NCBI GenBank assembly: GCA_947627615.1
Contig: CANQWS010000002.1
Coordinates: 1-64,000, forward strand
Direction of reading: 5' to 3'
Source: an uncultured Muribaculaceae bacterium
GTDB lineage: Bacteria > Bacteroidota > Bacteroidia > Bacteroidales > Muribaculaceae
Length of the DNA stretch: 64,000 nucleotides
Shown here: one piece after another, positions 27,869 through 36,544 of the stretch
How positions within the stretch are numbered: the first letter of the stretch is position 1
How the letters are laid out: each line of letters begins with the position of its first letter
Notes under the pieces: model-generated
What the model saw: only the letters and a program-made list of their open reading frames with translations
Database searches by the model: none
Told to the model about the DNA's origin: nothing
Made by a program: the position numbers and the translations under genes

Positions 27869-28637
27869 AACGGTGGGTTTTTATTTTATTATTATTTTAT
27901 ATCGCAAAGATAAAGGCGCATACGGGCAAGAATAAAACACAGATTCATTAATAAGAGTCAAACAAAGTAAAATACATTATTATACAGTAAGGAAATTGAG
28001 CCGAATGTTAACACTTGATTATCCGCATGTTAATATTGTATAATTATATATACAGATAAGCGCCATTCAGTACACACGAATTGTTCTATATACAAGAACT
28101 GACAGTAAGTCACCGCATTAGAGAATGCGAGAATGAAGCTGGTCCGCTTGTTTACATTTGAACACACACAAATTCAGGTACACAATCAAGCGAATTAACA
28201 AACAAGAATTTACAAAACATAATTAGCAAATCCAAAACACACCGATTACATAACAACTTCAGATTTCAGAAATACACCGTGGTCCAAAACCCGAATCCAA
28301 AAATCAAATTAAGAAACGCAACCAATTTACAATTAGTAAATATAACCGTTTTAATTTATTAACACACCACCGTATATTGCTGAATTCCACATACGTTACA
28401 CACTAAATTTAAAGTGATTGTTTCATAAATCCACGCATCGACAGGCCTTTCGCCCCCTTCTCGGCTCACACACAAGCTCCGAGACGAATGTTTTGCGGTA
28501 TATACCAGCCATTTACATATATATACCTACAACCCACTGCAGCCCACGCGCAGACCAATAATTTGCCTTTACAAATAGCTTTGCTTCTCCCCTATTTCAT
28601 TTAACTCATTTGTAAATTAACTTTCGCAAAAGACAAA
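27869..28637. other. Long AT-rich gene-free stretch
   Basis: About 770 bases with no credible reading frame on either strand. It is clearly more AT-rich than its surroundings, with many short A/C-rich words. The 9-mer AATTTACAA appears at 28207 and 28324 and again, on one or other strand, nearer the HTH gene. Small hairpins such as CGCATT-4-AATGCG near 28120 are seen. No DnaA-box cluster, integrase or att-like pair was found. It may hold an sRNA or long leader, or be relic DNA. Confidence 0.5.
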
Positions 28638-28701
28638 TTTGCATGATTTAATTTAAATGATTACATTTGCAATGTCTAATTACAACAAGGAATTTACAAA
28701 T
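28608..28701 (+). promoter_or_regulatory. Promoter of the HTH gene with flanking inverted 11-mers
   Basis: TTTG at 28638-28641, exactly 20 bp, then TACATTTG at 28662-28669. ATTTGTAAATT at 28608-28618 and its exact reverse complement AATTTACAAAT at 28691-28701 flank the promoter; the second overlaps the start codon. An autoregulatory operator pair is likely. Confidence 0.7.
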
Positions 28702-29242
28702 GGATATAGTAACTCGCCTTAAAGAATTCATCAATCATGAGTCTGTCGCGATAACCCAGTTCGCCGACAACTGTAAAATTCCGCGCCCCACCCTCTCGCA
28801 ATTGTTAAACGGACGCAACAAAAAAGTCAGCGATGAATTCATCAGTAAAATCCACGAGGCCTATCCCAAACTTTCCGTGTTGTGGCTGATGTTTGGCGAG
28901 GGAGATATGCTGCATGAAGAAAATATTAAAACCTCAGAGCCTCAAAATGACTCGATTTTTGGTTTTGACGCCATGCAACCCACTGACAGCGAGGAACAAT
29001 CGCCGAGAATAGACTTCGATAAAAACTACTCTGAAAAAGAGTCAGATAATTCTCAGGAGGTCACGGACGGTCTTCAGGGCCTGAATTCGGCCACCATAGA
29101 CATAAACGATGGCCCTGCCGGAGTGAATCCGGCAAAACCGACCATCACATTCAACCCTTATTCAAAAAAACGCATTGTCAACATCATAGTCTACTATGAC
29201 GACAACTCGTTCGAGTCATTCGTTCCCGGTCCGCGGAAATGA
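28700..29242 (+). CDS. XRE-like HTH transcriptional regulator
   Basis: A 180-residue regulator. The N-terminal 65 residues form a phage-repressor-like helix-turn-helix (ITQFADNCKIPRPTLSQLLN followed by GRNKKVSDEF). A long, acidic, disordered middle follows. The C-terminus has a short conserved end (KRIVNIIVYYDDNSFESF) that I recall from a Bacteroidales family of such regulators. The start MDIVTRLKEF has an AAGG-like site in front; an upstream in-frame TTG lies inside the -7 box. It is a single gene. Repeated AATTTACAA words around the promoter suggest that it controls itself. Confidence 0.78.
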   Translation: MDIVTRLKEFINHESVAITQFADNCKIPRPTLSQLLNGRNKKVSDEFISKIHEAYPKLSVLWLMFGEGDMLHEENIKTSEPQNDSIFGFDAMQPTDSEEQSPRIDFDKNYSEKESDNSQEVTDGLQGLNSATIDINDGPAGVNPAKPTITFNPYSKKRIVNIIVYYDDNSFESFVPGPRK

Positions 29243-29257
29243 ATAACTGACACGGCA

Positions 29258-29285
29258 CAAAAAAAGTCCGTTTGAGTCAACGGAC
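29258..29285 (-). terminator. Terminator of the SPOR-folE operon
   Basis: 7-bp arms (29266-29272 with 29279-29285) and a run of T on the minus strand (29265-29259). Confidence 0.8.
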
Positions 29286-29362
29286 ATTAATCGGATAAAA
29301 CCATAATTTTCTAAAACGATACTCCGGCAAGCCAATCACCGGAATGACCATGCAGAAACAGG

Positions 29363-29977
29363 TCACTTCCTGATGGAGGCGAAAAATTCCTGCCTGAGAG
29401 CCTCGTCATCTTTCAGCACACCCGCAGCCGAAAAAGTGACCGTGGACGCTTCCTGCTTTTGCACTCCCCTCATGGCCATGCAGAGATGCCGGGCCTCGGC
29501 ACAGACAATCACGCCTTCTGCATCGAGAGTCTCCATGAGCACATCGGCAAGCTGCCTTGTCAGACGTTCCTGAACCTGAAGGCGGCGCGCATACATGTCT
29601 ACGATACGTGCGATTTTGCTCAGTCCCACTATTTTTTTACCGGGAAGATAACCTATGCTGACCGAACCGAAAAACGGCAGGATATGGTGCTCGCAGAGAG
29701 AATAGAACTCGATGTCACGGACAATCACGAGCTGCCGTCCGTTTTCATTCTCGAACAGGGCCTCGTGAATCACATCGTTGATGTTCTGACGGTATCCCCT
29801 CGTTGCAAAAGCCAATGCGCGGGCTGCACGTTCGGGAGTCTTGAGCAGTCCCTCGCGCGACGGGTCCTCGCCAATCAACTCAAGTATGGCTCGATAATGC
29901 CGGGCTATTTCGCTGATAGTTTTTTCGTCTGTTAATTCTGCTGCCATTGCCTTTAATAGACCGGATTCTGTTTTCAT
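29363..29977 (-). CDS. folE: GTP cyclohydrolase I
   Basis: A 204-residue enzyme converting GTP to dihydroneopterin triphosphate, the first step of folate synthesis. Zinc and active-site residues are in CEHHILPFFG and in CAEARHLCMAMRG; YMDLYARRLQVQERL-like helices (here IVDMYARRLQVQERL) are typical. The length is normal. The start overlaps the SPOR gene by 4 bases, so the two are coupled. A terminator follows. Confidence 0.97.
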   Translation of the reverse strand: MKTESGLLKAMAAELTDEKTISEIARHYRAILELIGEDPSREGLLKTPERAARALAFATRGYRQNINDVIHEALFENENGRQLVIVRDIEFYSLCEHHILPFFGSVSIGYLPGKKIVGLSKIARIVDMYARRLQVQERLTRQLADVLMETLDAEGVIVCAEARHLCMAMRGVQKQEASTVTFSAAGVLKDDEALRQEFFASIRK

Positions 29978-30444
29978 TTTTTCTTGCTGCCAGCCACGCT
30001 TGTCTTGGTCCAGTGGACCTCATTGGCAAACGACGGGAATGCGCGCTTCACCTCATTGACCAGGACCTGGGCCTCGCGTGATGTCTCGAAAGCTCCAAGA
30101 TAGACTCTGAAATAAGGGCTGCTGTAATGGCGCCGCACATGATAGCCGGGGAAACGCGACTGCACCTGACTGGCACGCGCGTTTGCCTCGTTACGCGATT
30201 TGTCGCCATAGACCTGCACGGTAAACGGCCGGGAATTGACCATCTTCTCCTTGCGTCGTTCTCCCGGATCGTAGTCTATAAGTTCCCAAAGACCATCGGG
30301 CATCTCTACGACATGAATGCTGTCGGCTGTGATTTCCTCTACGATGCACACCGGCGCTTTAGGCTGTCGCTTCTGGGCCGAGACCAGAGCAGGCAGACAG
30401 CTGACGGATATCAGTAATATGAGAAACAGACTACGTCGTGACAT
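29974..30444 (-). CDS. SPOR-domain envelope protein
   Basis: A 156-residue secreted protein: signal peptide to about residue 23 (ending ALVSAQ), a short linker, then a SPOR domain at about 72-150 (PFTVQVYGDKSRNEANARA, YFRVYLGAFETSREAQVLV). SPOR domains bind denuded peptidoglycan at division sites in the periplasm. It is the first gene of the pair with folE. Its promoter lies within a large palindrome (30469-30510). Confidence 0.88.
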   Translation of the reverse strand: MSRRSLFLILLISVSCLPALVSAQKRQPKAPVCIVEEITADSIHVVEMPDGLWELIDYDPGERRKEKMVNSRPFTVQVYGDKSRNEANARASQVQSRFPGYHVRRHYSSPYFRVYLGAFETSREAQVLVNEVKRAFPSFANEVHWTKTSVAGSKKK

Positions 30445-30468
30445 AGGCTTGATTATTGATTCAAATGA

Positions 30469-30510
30469 ATTAGGCTACAAAATTAATAAAATTAATCTTT
30501 GTAGCCTAAT
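30469..30510 (-). promoter_or_regulatory. Large palindrome containing the SPOR-folE -7 box
   Basis: Perfect 13-bp arms (30469-30481 and 30498-30510) plus inner 6-bp arms around a 3-base loop. The minus-strand -7 box TAATTTTG (30485-30478) lies inside. It could be an operator or a hairpin that ends the tpiA transcript; no T-run follows the stem. Confidence 0.65.
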
Positions 30511-30582
30511 CAAGAGTTCATGAAAGTCCGCAATGTTATCCCGCAGAGGACCACATAACGGCTATAGCGAAGTTAAATAGCA

Positions 30583-31338
30583 TTAAAATGCAGTGACGAT
30601 ACCCATGAATGAGTCTGCGTCAAGTGCAGCGCCGCCAATCAGACCGCCGTCAACATTGGGTTTGGCGAAAAGGGCTTTGGCATTGGTGGGCTTGCAGCTG
30701 CCGCCGTAGAGGATGGATGTGTTTTCAGCTACTTCCTTGCCATATTTCTTCTCGATCACGCCACGGATGAAAGCGTGCATTTCCTCTGCCTGATCATCGG
30801 TAGCGGTCTTGCCTGTTCCGATTGCCCATACCGGCTCGTAAGCCAGGATTATCTTGGAGAAGTCTTCGGCCGAGAGGTCAAACAGAGCTTCCTCGATCTG
30901 AGCCTTGACAACATCGAAGTATGTGCCGTCCTCGCGCTGTTCCAGAACCTCGCCGATGCAGAAGATGGGAGTAAGGTTGTTCTCGAAAGCGAGTTTCACT
31001 TTCTCTTTCAGAGTCTCGGAAGTTTCGCCGTAGTACTGACGACGCTCGCTGTGACCGAGAATCACATAGTTGGCACCTGTAGATGCTACCATGGGAGCCG
31101 ACACCTCACCGGTGTAGGCGCCTGAGCGATGGTCTGCGCAGTTTTCTGCACCAAGACCGAGACGGTTCTTGTCAATGACTTCATTGACCGATGCGAGATG
31201 GGTGAAAGGAACGCAGATTACGACGTCACATTTGGCATCAACGCCTTTGAGAGCTTCATTTACTGACTTTGCGAGTTCAATACCTTCGGGCAGGGTGGTA
31301 TTCATTTTCCAGTTGCCTGCTACAACATTTTTTCTCAT
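30583..31338 (-). CDS. tpiA: Triosephosphate isomerase
   Basis: A 251-residue TIM-barrel enzyme interconverting dihydroxyacetone phosphate and glyceraldehyde-3-phosphate. It has NWKMN at the N-terminus, the catalytic His in VILGHSERR and Glu in [15 protein letters not shown], and the phosphate loop GGSCKPTNA. It is the third gene of the DUF1599-DoxX-tpiA operon, 20 bases after the DoxX gene, an order usual in Bacteroidetes. Confidence 0.98.
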   Translation of the reverse strand: MRKNVVAGNWKMNTTLPEGIELAKSVNEALKGVDAKCDVVICVPFTHLASVNEVIDKNRLGLGAENCADHRSGAYTGEVSAPMVASTGANYVILGHSERRQYYGETSETLKEKVKLAFENNLTPIFCIGEVLEQREDGTYFDVVKAQIEEALFDLSAEDFSKIILAYEPVWAIGTGKTATDDQAEEMHAFIRGVIEKKYGKEVAENTSILYGGSCKPTNAKALFAKPNVDGGLIGGAALDADSFMGIVTAF

Positions 31339-31358
31339 GCTATATATATAATTAATGG

Positions 31359-32741
31359 TTAGTCCGGGTTGGTTTCGGATGGTCCGGAATCTGCGACAGA
31401 GCCGCCATCCTCTTCCGGTTGCAAATTTACGGAATTATTTTCAGCCTGACCATTTTTTCGGGCCATAATTATCGCCGTCAGGAACCGGTCTATGGCCAGA
31501 ATGGCAAGCAGCACTATCAGGAGAATCACCACCCAGCGGATGAGTCTCGCCTGTCCGTCGGGCTTCTGGCTGTCAAGCGCCTTGCGCAATTCGGGCGCTG
31601 ACACGAGTTTCTCCACGTCGATTGATCCGAGATTCCGCTTCCACCGAATCACGCCGTCATCGAGCATGACAATGGAGACCACTCCGCGCGAGAGCTCCTT
31701 GAGCGTGGTGGATTCGGCGCTGTAGACCGGGAATTCGGCCATTGAGGCGTCGCGCATGGCCTCGATGCTGTCAGGGGCAAGGTCCGTCAGCGCCACGAGC
31801 GAACCGTTGAGACGGTTCATCATCTCGTTAAGCTCGTTGATGAAGGAGATATAGTAGATGTCGGCACGCTCGAACTGCGGCACAATTACGACCATCTCGG
31901 GACCGGCACCGGAAATCACGTCGCGGGTTATGTTCTCGCCTTCGGAATCAAAGACCGTAAGCTCGGTGCGGTCGTCGGCCAATGCCGTTTCCCGGCCTCC
32001 GCCGACCGTGACCCGGTCAACGAACGTCCATGTGGAATCCGGCAGTTCGCTGGCGGAAAATTCCTTGCGTTCACCGTCTTTTTCATAAATGAAGCGCAGA
32101 TTGTCAGTCACGGAACTGTCCGATTCATCGTCGTCATCGGCCGACACCAATGATGTTCCTGCGGGAAACGACCGGAAATCAATCATGGGCTGGATGTTGA
32201 ATCCGTAGAGCTCCACCAGCGTAATGAAGACGAGGCAAGCCACTCCGCAAATCCACTGGCTGTAAGGATTGTAAAGTCCGGCCACCTTCCTGTTCATGAA
32301 AGCGAGCACCACAAGGGCGGCCGTTATGAATATGTTCTTGACAAACGTGGCCGCGTTGCTCAGAATGAGAAAATCGCCGAAGCAGCCACAGTCCGACACC
32401 GGGTCCTTCAGCCAGATGTAGCACGTGAGCGGCAGCATCACAGCCATCATGGCAAGCAGCAGCCAGACCGTTGTGCGCCTGAAACAGCCGAGCAATAGCA
32501 TGGCGCCGAGCAGAAACTCGGCCGAACAGAGGGCCATGGCCGTCAGCACGGTCAGCGAGCCGGGAACCGCTATGCCCCACACGGTGAAGTATTCCTCGAA
32601 CTTGAACACGGAGCCCCACACGTCGATGCCCTTCACGAGCCCCGACATGACGAACAGCGCCCCTACTACAATGCGGAGCGCCCAGACGGCACACACCTGC
32701 CACACGGGAAGCTTTTCCCTGTCATCAGCTTCCGGTTTCAT
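31359..32741 (-). CDS. BT_3928-like DoxX family membrane protein
   Basis: A 460-residue membrane protein. The N-terminal half has DoxX-type helices ([18 protein letters not shown], then [11 protein letters not shown]). An extracytoplasmic part of about 190 residues follows, with a thioredoxin-like look. A last transmembrane helix lies near 405-425 and an acidic tail ends the protein. The Cys-Gly-Cys pair suggests redox or quinone-linked work, which is not shown. It is always near tpiA in Bacteroidetes and here overlaps the DUF1599 gene by 4 bases. Confidence 0.85.
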   Translation of the reverse strand: MKPEADDREKLPVWQVCAVWALRIVVGALFVMSGLVKGIDVWGSVFKFEEYFTVWGIAVPGSLTVLTAMALCSAEFLLGAMLLLGCFRRTTVWLLLAMMAVMLPLTCYIWLKDPVSDCGCFGDFLILSNAATFVKNIFITAALVVLAFMNRKVAGLYNPYSQWICGVACLVFITLVELYGFNIQPMIDFRSFPAGTSLVSADDDDESDSSVTDNLRFIYEKDGERKEFSASELPDSTWTFVDRVTVGGGRETALADDRTELTVFDSEGENITRDVISGAGPEMVVIVPQFERADIYYISFINELNEMMNRLNGSLVALTDLAPDSIEAMRDASMAEFPVYSAESTTLKELSRGVVSIVMLDDGVIRWKRNLGSIDVEKLVSAPELRKALDSQKPDGQARLIRWVVILLIVLLAILAIDRFLTAIIMARKNGQAENNSVNLQPEEDGGSVADSGPSETNPD

Positions 32742-33274
32742 TCCGTCAGCTTTATGATACCGAACATGGCGTAGTTCACAATGTCCATGTAGTTGGCGTC
32801 GATGCCCTCGGAAACGAGGGTGGCGCCGTCATTGTCCTCGATCTGCTTTGCGCGCTGCACCTTGGTCAGAATGAAGTCCGTGTAGCTCGGCACACGCATC
32901 CACCGCCAGGCCTCGTCATAGTCATGGTTCTTGGCCATCATCAGCGATTTGGCCTCCTGCGCAATGCGGTCATAGAGCTCCGTGGCCGCGGCGGCATCGA
33001 TGTCCACCTCGTCGACATGGCCCAGTTCAAGCTGTATCAGCCCTATTATTCCATAGTTGACAATGCCCATGAACTCCGGGAGAATACCCTCGTCGACCAT
33101 GGCGCAGCCGGTGGTCTCCAGAGTGCGGATGCGCTTGGCTTTGATAAATATCTGGTCGGTTATGGATGAAGGCCTCATGATGCGCCAGGATGCGCCGTAG
33201 TCCTTGAGCTTCTTGATGAAAATATCGCGGCACGCTGACAGCGCCTGGTCAAATTGCTGGTTGGTATCTGGCAT
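32738..33274 (-). CDS. DUF1599 protein (two-repeat)
   Basis: A 178-residue protein built of two similar halves, each with a KDYGASWRIMR- or HDYDEAWRWMR-type motif and a VNYGIIGLIQLE- or VNYAMFGIIKL-type motif. This matches DUF1599, now grouped with nucleotide-modification-associated domains. The biochemical role in Bacteroidetes is not known. It is the first gene of the operon leading to tpiA, with a -7 box (TAAATTTG) at 33310-33303. Confidence 0.88.
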   Translation of the reverse strand: MPDTNQQFDQALSACRDIFIKKLKDYGASWRIMRPSSITDQIFIKAKRIRTLETTGCAMVDEGILPEFMGIVNYGIIGLIQLELGHVDEVDIDAAAATELYDRIAQEAKSLMMAKNHDYDEAWRWMRVPSYTDFILTKVQRAKQIEDNDGATLVSEGIDANYMDIVNYAMFGIIKLTE

Positions 33275-33302
33275 GATCTGATGTGGTTTGAGTTTTGTCT
33301 GG

Positions 33303-33310
33303 CAAATTTA
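33303..33310 (-). promoter_or_regulatory. -7 box of the DUF1599-tpiA operon
   Basis: TAAATTTG on the minus strand, 28 bases before the start codon. No -33 element at 20 bp is evident. Confidence 0.5.
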
Positions 33311-33330
33311 ATGATAATTTTCGGCATTTG

Positions 33331-33493
33331 GAGCCGGTTCAACGATAAATGTCAACCGGCTCTTACAATGCACAAGCCGGCCGCAGTTTCCATGGAATCC
33401 CGAGTGTGGGATCCGGGGCCTGCGGTCGGCGAGTTTTCGTTATCTGTCAGTCCTGCCATCTTACTGTGGACCGGCATTTATCTGTCAAATGCC
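33331..33493. other. Cluster of three hairpins
   Basis: Arms: 33331-33339 with 33354-33362 (9 bp, perfect); 33376-33386 with 33420-33430 (11 bp, one mismatch) enclosing a smaller 33394-33401/33408-33414 stem; 33473-33479 with 33487-33493 (7 bp). The cluster lies between the DUF1599 promoter and the small membrane protein gene. It may be a structured RNA or the 3' end of the latter transcript. Confidence 0.4.
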
Positions 33494-33500
33494 TACCGGC

Positions 33501-33674
33501 TCATTTAGGGGTCTTTGAGGTATAAGCGACATAAAGGATGATGAAAGCGGCCAAAGCGAGTCCGGCGCTAAGCGAAGCATAAACCATTGTGCTTCCGGTG
33601 GTGAATACTGTGGCTACCAGGAAACCGGCAGCGATGATTGCAAATAAAAAAGCTAAAACGACTAAAGTTTTCAT
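33501..33674 (-). CDS. 57-residue two-helix membrane protein
   Basis: A short gene coding for 57 residues: MKTLVVLAFLFAIIAAGFLV, a short TTGST turn, then a second hydrophobic helix ending YVAYTSKTPK. It is two closely spaced transmembrane helices and nothing else. The frame ends in a proper TGA, and the codon use (GCC, GGA, CTC) is like that of neighbours, which supports a real gene. The family and function are not recognised. It stands alone between two operons. Confidence 0.6.
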   Translation of the reverse strand: MKTLVVLAFLFAIIAAGFLVATVFTTGSTMVYASLSAGLALAAFIILYVAYTSKTPK

Positions 33675-33777
33675 AATGGCAGTGTTTTAATAAGTTTATT
33701 TTTACTATCATAACACCACTCAACCCTTTATGGATGCGGGTATAACATTATTTAACACCGCCCGGACGCCTCCGCCT

Positions 33778-33830
33778 CTGTCCCGCTGTCCCGTCCCACG
33801 GCCGGGCAGGACAAAGCCGGGACACCCCGG
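33778..33830. repeat. TGTCCC/GGGACA repeat, hairpin type
   Basis: TGTCCCGCTGTCCC on the left and GGACA and GGGACA words on the right can pair across the middle. It lies between the 57-residue gene's upstream side and the 3' end of a TPR gene. Confidence 0.75.
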
Positions 33831-33857
33831 AGGGGGATGCAAGGGGACGGATGCGGG

Positions 33858-35078
33858 TTACTGGAGCTTTTCCCAGTAGGCGGCCTTGTCCTCGTAGCCC
33901 ACTCCGAGACGGTAGTAGATGTTGTAGAGCGTTTCGGGTATCTGGGGGAGCTTGGGGTCTATGCTGTAGGCTTTCTCGAAGTATTCGGCGGCTTTTCTGA
34001 GGCCGGGAACGGCTTTGGCCGTGACTTCGGCCTCAACGGCTGTCTCGGCTATTTTCAGGGATTCGTTGTAGATGACTCGCGCGAGGTCAAAGTAGCCTTT
34101 GGCAAAGTTCTCGTTGAACACCACCGATTTCTGGAAATTGGTCAGGGCGTCCTCCAGAAGTCCCTGATTCTCGTCGATGACACCGAGCACGTCGTAGAGC
34201 TGGCTCTTCACCTTGTCATCGCTCTGCACGCGGAGGGCTTCGTTGACGAGCCGTCGGCAGCCTTCATAGTCCTTTTCGGCCAGACGGTCGTTGATGAGCA
34301 CAAGCAGGAAGCTGACGTCCTGATTGCCATAGAGCTCGGCTCCGGTACGGGCGAACTGGAGCATCACCGAGTCGGCTTCCATGCGGCGGGCGGCCTCCAT
34401 GCCGTAGAGATAGAGGTCCTTGCTCGAGAAGCCTGACTGCTGTGCCGCGAGGAATTTCTCTACGGCCTTGTCGTTGCGGTTGGTGGATATGGCGGTCAGG
34501 GCCTGATAGTAGTAGATCTGGCCGAGGTCCGATTTGTCGTCGGGGCGGAGAACGCGGTGGCCGGAAGCGTTAAGCCGCTGCGGCAGATTGGTGTAGATGT
34601 CCCATGCCTCGTAGGCTCCGGGATAGTCTTTCAGTCCGTAGAGGAAGATTCCGGCGTTGCGGAAGGCGCCGTAGTATTTCACAAGAAGTTTGCGGATTTC
34701 CTTGGTATACTGCGGTTTGATCTTGCCTTTGGCGTTGGGGAGGCTGTCAAGAGGCATGGCGGTCATCAGATAGTTGTAGGCGTCGATGAGGTCATGGGCG
34801 GCTTCTTTCTTCTGGTCGTCCTTGACTTCCTGGCCTATCTGCATGTTGAGAAGCATTCTGTCCCAGACTCCGAATGCGGCCTTGCCGGCCGTGAACCACA
34901 CGGAGGGCATCTGCTTGGTCTCGTCGTGGGTGAGCGCCGGACGGATGGTCCGGAGAGCGGCTGCATAGTCGGGCTTTGCCGCGGCGAGTATGTGCTCGGC
35001 TTCTTTGACCGCCTTCTGCTGCGCTGACGCGGATATGCAAACAAACAGAGATATGATGAAAATCGAGAATCTTGACAT
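33858..35078 (-). CDS. Secreted TPR protein, paralogue 1
   Basis: A 406-residue protein: signal peptide to about residue 19 (ISASAQ), then helical repeats, with clear TPR-like units toward the C-terminus (LEDALTNFQKSVVFNENFAK, AAEYFEKAYSIDP). It is similar along its whole length to the next gene (shared AWDIY-NLPQ, LPLDSLP-AKGK, IYYRL or LYYNL features), so the two are tandem duplicates. It is probably periplasmic. The function is unknown. It has its own -7 box at 35162-35155. Confidence 0.8.
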   Translation of the reverse strand: MSRFSIFIISLFVCISASAQQKAVKEAEHILAAAKPDYAAALRTIRPALTHDETKQMPSVWFTAGKAAFGVWDRMLLNMQIGQEVKDDQKKEAAHDLIDAYNYLMTAMPLDSLPNAKGKIKPQYTKEIRKLLVKYYGAFRNAGIFLYGLKDYPGAYEAWDIYTNLPQRLNASGHRVLRPDDKSDLGQIYYYQALTAISTNRNDKAVEKFLAAQQSGFSSKDLYLYGMEAARRMEADSVMLQFARTGAELYGNQDVSFLLVLINDRLAEKDYEGCRRLVNEALRVQSDDKVKSQLYDVLGVIDENQGLLEDALTNFQKSVVFNENFAKGYFDLARVIYNESLKIAETAVEAEVTAKAVPGLRKAAEYFEKAYSIDPKLPQIPETLYNIYYRLGVGYEDKAAYWEKLQ

Positions 35079-35154
35079 GAGAATGATAGAATGAATTTAC
35101 CTGATTGTCTATAGTCTAATCGCTCAGGATAACCTAATTGTTGGAAACCGATTA

Positions 35155-35162
35155 CAAATTTA
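35155..35162 (-). promoter_or_regulatory. -7 box of TPR paralogue 1
   Basis: TAAATTTG on the minus strand; the leader is about 70 bases. The -33 position is unclear. Confidence 0.45.
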
Positions 35163-35236
35163 CGCTTTTTTTTGCAATGACGCGGCATGAGGTAGCCATA
35201 TTTACCAATTTATTTCCATTCGGGATTACCGGATAC

Positions 35237-35265
35237 AAAAAAAGATGCGGCCCGAAGACCGCATC
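35237..35265 (-). terminator. Terminator after gyrA-TPR operon
   Basis: 7-bp GC-rich arms (35244-35250 and 35259-35265) with seven T on the minus strand (35243-35237). Confidence 0.85.
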
Positions 35266-35298
35266 CGTTTAACTGACTATTATTGTTCAACAACCGAA

Positions 35299-36522
35299 TC
35301 AGAGATTCTTCCAGTACTCGGCTTTGGCAGCGTAGTCGGGGCCGAGGTGGTAGTTCTGGTCAAGGTTGTAGTAGAGACGGTAGATGTGGCCGGGAAGCTC
35401 GTTCTGGCTGTTGTCCAGCTCGTAGGATTTCTCGTAGAATTCAATGGCTTTTTTCAGGGCGGGAACGAGCACGTTGGTGCGTGTTGCGTCATCGGCCGAG
35501 TCTTCCTGTGCGGCAACTTCGTTCTGGATCAGACGGCCCATGTCGAAGTAGGATTTGGCGTTTGTGGGGAAGAGGTCGATTGATTTCTGGAGGTTTTCCT
35601 TGGCTTCGGCAATCTTGTTCTCGCGTTCGTTGATGATGGCCTTGATGTTGTAGAGCTGGCTCTTGATGGAATCGTTGGCGGCGATTGCGAATGATTCGTC
35701 GACGGCCTCATAGCATGCGGGGTAGTTGCCGCTGTTGAGCGGGCCTGAGATTGAGGCCGCGAGGAAGCTGATGTCATCGGAACCGTAGTTCTTGTTGCCT
35801 TCTCTTGCGAATTTGTTGGCAACGTCTTCCTTGCCGAGGTTTGTGGCGGCTTCAAGGCCTACGAGATAGGCGTTCTTTGACTTGTAGCCTTTGGCAAGAG
35901 CCTTGTCGACCTGAGTGAGGGCCTTGTCGAACTTCTTGTCGAAGAATGCGGCGAGTGACTGGTAATAGGCGATTTCGCCTACAGTGCTGTCAGGGTCGGC
36001 CACGAACGATTTCTGGTCGGCAGCGGCGTTCTGGGGCAGGTTAACGTAGATGTCCCAAGCGTCGTAGGCTGCGGGATAGTTCTGGGCGTTGTAGAGGTTC
36101 AGACCGGCGGTGAGGTAGTTGTGATAGTTTTCGCCGATGAGTTTCTTTATTTCCTTGGAGTATTTGGGCTTAACCTTGCCTTTAGCGTCGGGGAGACTGT
36201 CGAGCGGGAGGGCCTTCACGAGGTTGGCGTAGGCGTCGACAAGAGCCTGCGAGGCGGCTGTCAGCTGCTCGGGAGTGGCTTTCTGCTGAATGTTGACAAG
36301 GCTCACTTCGTCCCAGTATCCGATCCCGGCTTTTCCGGCGAGATACCAGGGCTGAACGGTGTTCATGGTCTCGGAGTTGGTCATTGCGGGCTTGACAGCC
36401 TGAAGAGCTTCCGTGTAGTTCTTGGACTTAACGAGTCCCTCAACGTTTTTCACAACATCAGGCTGAGCCGATACAGCGAGGGTCGCAGTCAGACCTAAGG
36501 CGATTAAACTAATTTTTTTCAT
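35299..36522 (-). CDS. Secreted TPR protein, paralogue 2
   Basis: A 407-residue protein: signal peptide to about residue 19 (TLAVSAQ), then helical TPR-like repeats to the end, where the last units are AKENLQKSIDLFPTNAKS and AIEFYEKSYELDNSQ. It is the duplicate of the preceding listed gene. It starts 22 bases after gyrA on the same strand and is followed by a terminator, so it is the distal gene of a gyrA operon, an arrangement I recall in other Bacteroidales. The role is unknown. Confidence 0.82.
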   Translation of the reverse strand: MKKISLIALGLTATLAVSAQPDVVKNVEGLVKSKNYTEALQAVKPAMTNSETMNTVQPWYLAGKAGIGYWDEVSLVNIQQKATPEQLTAASQALVDAYANLVKALPLDSLPDAKGKVKPKYSKEIKKLIGENYHNYLTAGLNLYNAQNYPAAYDAWDIYVNLPQNAAADQKSFVADPDSTVGEIAYYQSLAAFFDKKFDKALTQVDKALAKGYKSKNAYLVGLEAATNLGKEDVANKFAREGNKNYGSDDISFLAASISGPLNSGNYPACYEAVDESFAIAANDSIKSQLYNIKAIINERENKIAEAKENLQKSIDLFPTNAKSYFDMGRLIQNEVAAQEDSADDATRTNVLVPALKKAIEFYEKSYELDNSQNELPGHIYRLYYNLDQNYHLGPDYAAKAEYWKNL

Positions 36523-36544
36523 AAATCATAAGTTATTAAGGTAA

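Noticed and set aside
27869..28637. AT-rich stretch considered as an origin of replication
   Set aside because: No cluster of DnaA boxes, no dnaA/dnaN neighbours; gyrA is 8 kb away and its presence alone is not evidence.
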